Source: Litoribaculum gwangyangense
Lineage (GTDB): Bacteria; Bacteroidota; Bacteroidia; Flavobacteriales; Flavobacteriaceae
Reading direction: 5' to 3'
DNA length: 64,000 nucleotides
NCBI RefSeq assembly: GCF_039543505.1
Contig: NZ_BAABJW010000001.1
Location: 1,054,001 to 1,118,000, forward strand
The first letter of the stretch is position 1. Each line of letters begins with the position of its first letter. Under the pieces are notes generated by a model. It was not told where the DNA came from. It did no database searches and saw only the letters and a list, made by a program, of their open reading frames with translations. Position numbers and translations under genes: made by a program. Positions 62,841 through 64,000 of this stretch are shown piece after piece.

Positions 62841-63920
62841 ATGAATAAAAATTATTATGCCATTTTAATGGCAGGAGGCGTGGGGTCTAGGTTTTGGCCA
62901 GTAAGTACGGAAGATTTCCCAAAGCAGTTTCATGACATGTTGGGAACAGGTGATACGCTCATCCAAAAAACGTTTCATCGTTTAGCACATTTAATTCCAA
63001 CTGAGAATATTTATATATTAACCAATGAAAGGTATAACGATTTGGTTTTGGAACAATTACCTGAAGTTACCCAAAAGCAGGTGGTTTTAGAACCTGCTAT
63101 GCGAAATACAGCACCTTGTATATTATACGCATCATTGAAAATCCAGAAAGAAAATCCAGAAGCGGTTATGATAGTAGCACCAAGCGATCACTGGATTGAA
63201 GATGAAGAGACCTTCTCAAAAAATGTAGAACAAGCCTTTGAGTTTTGTTCAAAAAATGAAGCGTTAATGACACTAGGTATACAACCCACATTTCCGAATA
63301 CGGGATATGGCTACATCGAGTTTGATAAAACTGCAAATAATGATATAAAGGCCGTACATCAATTTAGGGAAAAACCAGATTACGAAACTGCCAAGCAATT
63401 TATTTCTAGAGGTAATTTTTTATGGAATGCCGGAATTTTTATGTGGAGCGTAAAAACTGTTATTGAATCCTTTAAAAATAATCAACCTGATTTATACAAA
63501 CATTTTGAAGCAGGAATTTCAGCTTACAATACACCAAGTGAAGAAGCCTTTATTAAGGCACAATATCCTTTAGCAGAAAACATATCAGTGGATTATGCTA
63601 TCATGGAAAAATCGGACAATGTTTTTGTAATTGCTGCAGAATTCGATTGGAACGATTTGGGTACTTGGGGTAGTTTATACGATAAGCTAGATAAAACCGA
63701 GAATGGGAATGCTGTTGTAAACGCCAGAACATTAGTAGAAGATGCTTCGGGAAATATGATTCGAACCAAAAAGGATAAAATTGTGGTTATTGATGGGTTG
63801 AACGATTATATTATTGTTGATAAAGAGGAAGTTTTGCTTATCTTTCCAAAGGAAAAAGAACAAGATATTAAAAAAGTACTTAAAGCTGTAAAAGATAAGT
63901 TTGGAGAACAATATGGTTAA
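62841..63920 (+). CDS. manC: Mannose-1-phosphate guanylyltransferase
   Basis: Makes GDP-mannose from GTP and mannose-1-phosphate. The N-terminal signature is MAGGVGSRFWPVSTEDFPKQ (about residues 10-29), followed by LEPAMRNTAPCILYA, VAPSDHWIED, FREKPDYETA and WNAGIFMW. At 359 aa it has only the transferase part, without a C-terminal isomerase domain. GDP-mannose may supply the mannosyl-type glycosyltransferases of the 10-14 kb region. Confidence 0.95.
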   Translation: MNKNYYAILMAGGVGSRFWPVSTEDFPKQFHDMLGTGDTLIQKTFHRLAHLIPTENIYILTNERYNDLVLEQLPEVTQKQVVLEPAMRNTAPCILYASLKIQKENPEAVMIVAPSDHWIEDEETFSKNVEQAFEFCSKNEALMTLGIQPTFPNTGYGYIEFDKTANNDIKAVHQFREKPDYETAKQFISRGNFLWNAGIFMWSVKTVIESFKNNQPDLYKHFEAGISAYNTPSEEAFIKAQYPLAENISVDYAIMEKSDNVFVIAAEFDWNDLGTWGSLYDKLDKTENGNAVVNARTLVEDASGNMIRTKKDKIVVIDGLNDYIIVDKEEVLLIFPKEKEQDIKKVLKAVKDKFGEQYG

Positions 63921-63923
63921 TTA

Positions 63924-64000
63924 TGAGTAAAGAAAATAAATTCAATTTCTCTGAAGAGGAAGTAAAGCATGAAAAAGCTGTTGAGCAGTCAAAAGAGGCA
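63924..64000 (+). CDS. Start of an unidentified gene (cut by window edge)
   Basis: An ATG at 63924, 3 bases after the manC stop, opens a frame that runs to the window end (MSKENKFNFSEEEVKHEKAV and a few more residues). The start is Glu/Lys-rich and hydrophilic. From gene order memory a DUF389-type membrane protein is possible, but the 25 visible residues do not allow a call. Confidence 0.5.

Overview
The window looks like a chromosomal segment of a marine member of the Flavobacteriaceae (Bacteroidetes). The grounds are AT-rich DNA, -7 promoter boxes of the TAnnTTTG type, no obvious Shine-Dalgarno sites, a mevalonate-pathway locus, gliding/type IX secretion genes (gldJ, porU, porV) with secreted proteins carrying T9SS sorting domains, and Na+/H+ antiporters. 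The genus cannot be fixed from the sequence. I see no insertion sequence, prophage, CRISPR array or rRNA operon.

Layout. 1-4.4 kb: end of a DUF1697 gene, mevalonate diphosphate decarboxylase, mevalonate kinase, a UbiA-type prenyltransferase and an RluB-like pseudouridine synthase that has lost its catalytic aspartate. 4.7-8.7 kb: a polyamine group (arginine decarboxylase, deoxyhypusine-synthase-like enzyme, GNAT-nitrilase fusion). 8.8-10.3 kb: small acidic proteins, two of them paralogous, and a VOC protein. 10.3-17.5 kb (minus strand): a GT-C mannosyltransferase-like protein interrupted in frame by a palindromic repeat, then a tight operon of FAD oxidoreductase, membrane ferredoxin, YwqK-like repeat protein and two GT2 glycosyltransferases. 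17.6-19.4 kb: a frameshifted GH113-like glycosidase and a metallophosphatase.

19.4-25.6 kb (minus strand) is a compact arsenosugar biosynthesis cluster: peroxidase-like protein, radical SAM ArsS, rhodanese, TIGR04282-type glycosyltransferase, purine nucleoside phosphorylase, methyltransferase ArsM, DUF547 lipoprotein and a TIGR04283-type glycosyltransferase. The last of these also carries an in-frame repeat-derived insertion. A plausible route is methylation of arsenite (ArsM), adenosylation (ArsS), removal of adenine (phosphorylase) and glycosyl transfer.

25.7-35.6 kb: antiporters NhaP-like and NhaD, acyl-CoA dehydrogenase, AnmK, amino-acid dehydrogenase, ExbB-ExbD-TonB, FolC and two tRNA-Val genes. 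35.6-48.4 kb: PAS-LuxR regulator, MurF, GldJ, PorU, PorV, cytidine deaminase and pyruvate dehydrogenase E1-alpha and E2. 48.5-53.2 kb: a two-component system followed by a BspA-like T9SS-exported protein and a small lipoprotein. The same 16-bp palindrome stands at almost the same distance from a TACTTTTA box ahead of both the kinase and the BspA-like gene, which defines a likely private regulon. 53.4-64 kb: FAD oxidoreductase, truncated haemoglobin, an unusual DUF4242-cyclase-like-AraC regulator, M28 peptidase, SDR, a large T9SS type B protein, HAD hydrolase, SprT-like protein, mannose-1-phosphate guanylyltransferase and the start of one more gene.

The most notable observations are the shared palindrome promoter architecture, the two in-frame repeat insertions in glycosyltransferase genes, the apparently catalytically dead pseudouridine synthase, the arsenosugar cluster, and the DHS-like enzyme with altered polyamine-site residues. 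All homology calls are from recognition of sequence motifs; no database search was possible.
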